From positions 1 through 6,505 of the forward strand of contig JAAUSP010000443.1 in assembly GCA_012032575.1 (NCBI GenBank): 6,505 nt of DNA, given 5' to 3'. Below the pieces are notes generated by a model. That model was given only the letters and a program-made list of their open reading frames with translations, did no database searches and was not told the DNA's origin. This DNA comes from Anaerolineales bacterium. Its GTDB lineage: Bacteria; Chloroflexota; Anaerolineae; 4572-78; J111. Shown here in pieces: positions 6,128 to 6,505 of the stretch (position 1 is the stretch's first letter; each line of letters begins with the position of its first letter). The position numbers and the translations under genes were made by a program.

Positions 6128-6505
6128 GGTTTCCGGTGGCGGGTCGGCATAGATTAATGCGTTGTCCTGGTCGGTTTTAAAAGTTTGTTCCCGCCGGGCT
6201 TCGCTGCCCAAAACCAGCCAGCAGTACGGCACCGGGGACGGCTCCAGGCTTGCTTCGGTCCACGCCAAAACTCGGCTCACCAGCCGGTCATTAATATCGG
6301 CCATCAACCAGCCAATCTGGCTGGCCTTCACCCCCTGATGCAATAATAAAGGAATAGTCTGTTGGGCCTGATCCAGCACCTGGCCCAACCCGGCGGGGTC
6401 AGTCTGCCGCTCGATCTCGCGGGTAATGAAAAAAACGAGGCACTGTGCAAAACCATCAAATCGTTGCTGGTAATCAGACCGAGCGGCTGGTCTTCGCTGG
6501 TGATG
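6110..6505 (-). pseudogene. CBS-DUF294 nucleotidyltransferase, truncated by IS and frameshifted; 5' part outside window
   Basis: Remnant of a GlnD-like putative nucleotidyltransferase with CBS domains. From the window edge, one minus-strand frame (6504 to about 6433) reads ITSEDQPLGLITSNDLMVLH, the end of a CBS domain. After an A7 run (6429-6435) the sense moves to another frame: FITREIERQTDP, then a helical linker, then WLVLGSEARREQTFKTDQDN, then ALIYADPPPET. GSEARREQ...DQD is the nucleotidyltransferase G-S-x-D-x-D signature of DUF294. One extra base in the run would restore a single frame. The gene stops abruptly: the last host codon is at 6128-6130, then IS bases add GSSAI and TAA. The rest of DUF294 and its C-terminal domain are missing, and reading left of the IS does not recover them. 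An apparent TTG start at 6388 is only an internal codon. Related proteins often carry an N-terminal cyclic-nucleotide-binding domain; that part is outside the window. Confidence 0.8.

Overview
The window is a 6.5 kb piece of moderately GC-rich bacterial DNA. The gene types suggest a Chloroflexota-like (Anaerolineae-type) genome, but this is inference: a PAP2/VanZ membrane protein, a polytopic GAF-PAS adenylate cyclase, a CBS-DUF294 nucleotidyltransferase, an ISL3 insertion sequence, and a dispersed palindromic repeat with TGTCATTTCGA ends. No rRNA, tRNA or CRISPR array is visible.

Layout. Bases 1-334 have no gene I can assign. They hold a small hairpin and an ~90 bp miniature inverted-repeat element just upstream of the first gene. 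Bases 335-1223 (+) encode one PAP2 phosphatase plus VanZ-like membrane protein that is broken by a one-base frameshift in a G-rich run near 772-781. Convergent to it, 1267-3747 (-) encodes an intact 826-residue membrane-anchored class III adenylate cyclase with 7TM-type sensor, GAF, PAS and cyclase domains. Bases 3748-4356 are non-coding as far as I can tell, with a few short palindromes and a plausible rightward promoter near 4279-4308. Bases 4357-6127 are a complete ISL3-family insertion sequence with 27-bp imperfect terminal inverted repeats and an intact 551-residue transposase. From 6128 to the window end, on the minus strand, is the cut-off remnant of a CBS-DUF294 nucleotidyltransferase gene. 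The IS truncates it after the active-site motif, and it also carries a one-base frameshift in an A7 run.

How the parts relate. The cyclase probably converts a membrane or cytoplasmic signal into cAMP. The PAP2-VanZ protein is probably a membrane lipid or isoprenoid phosphate phosphatase. They are convergent, so not co-transcribed. The IS has no target-site duplication, and the DNA left of it does not continue the DUF294 gene. The two flanks were therefore not originally adjacent, which means either IS-mediated rearrangement or an assembly join at a repeat. Both frameshifts lie in or next to homopolymers, so sequencing error must be excluded before calling these genes dead. I see no convincing undescribed multi-gene system. 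The best leads are the IS junction, the two frameshifts, and the dispersed repeat with a partial echo at the end of the VanZ frame.
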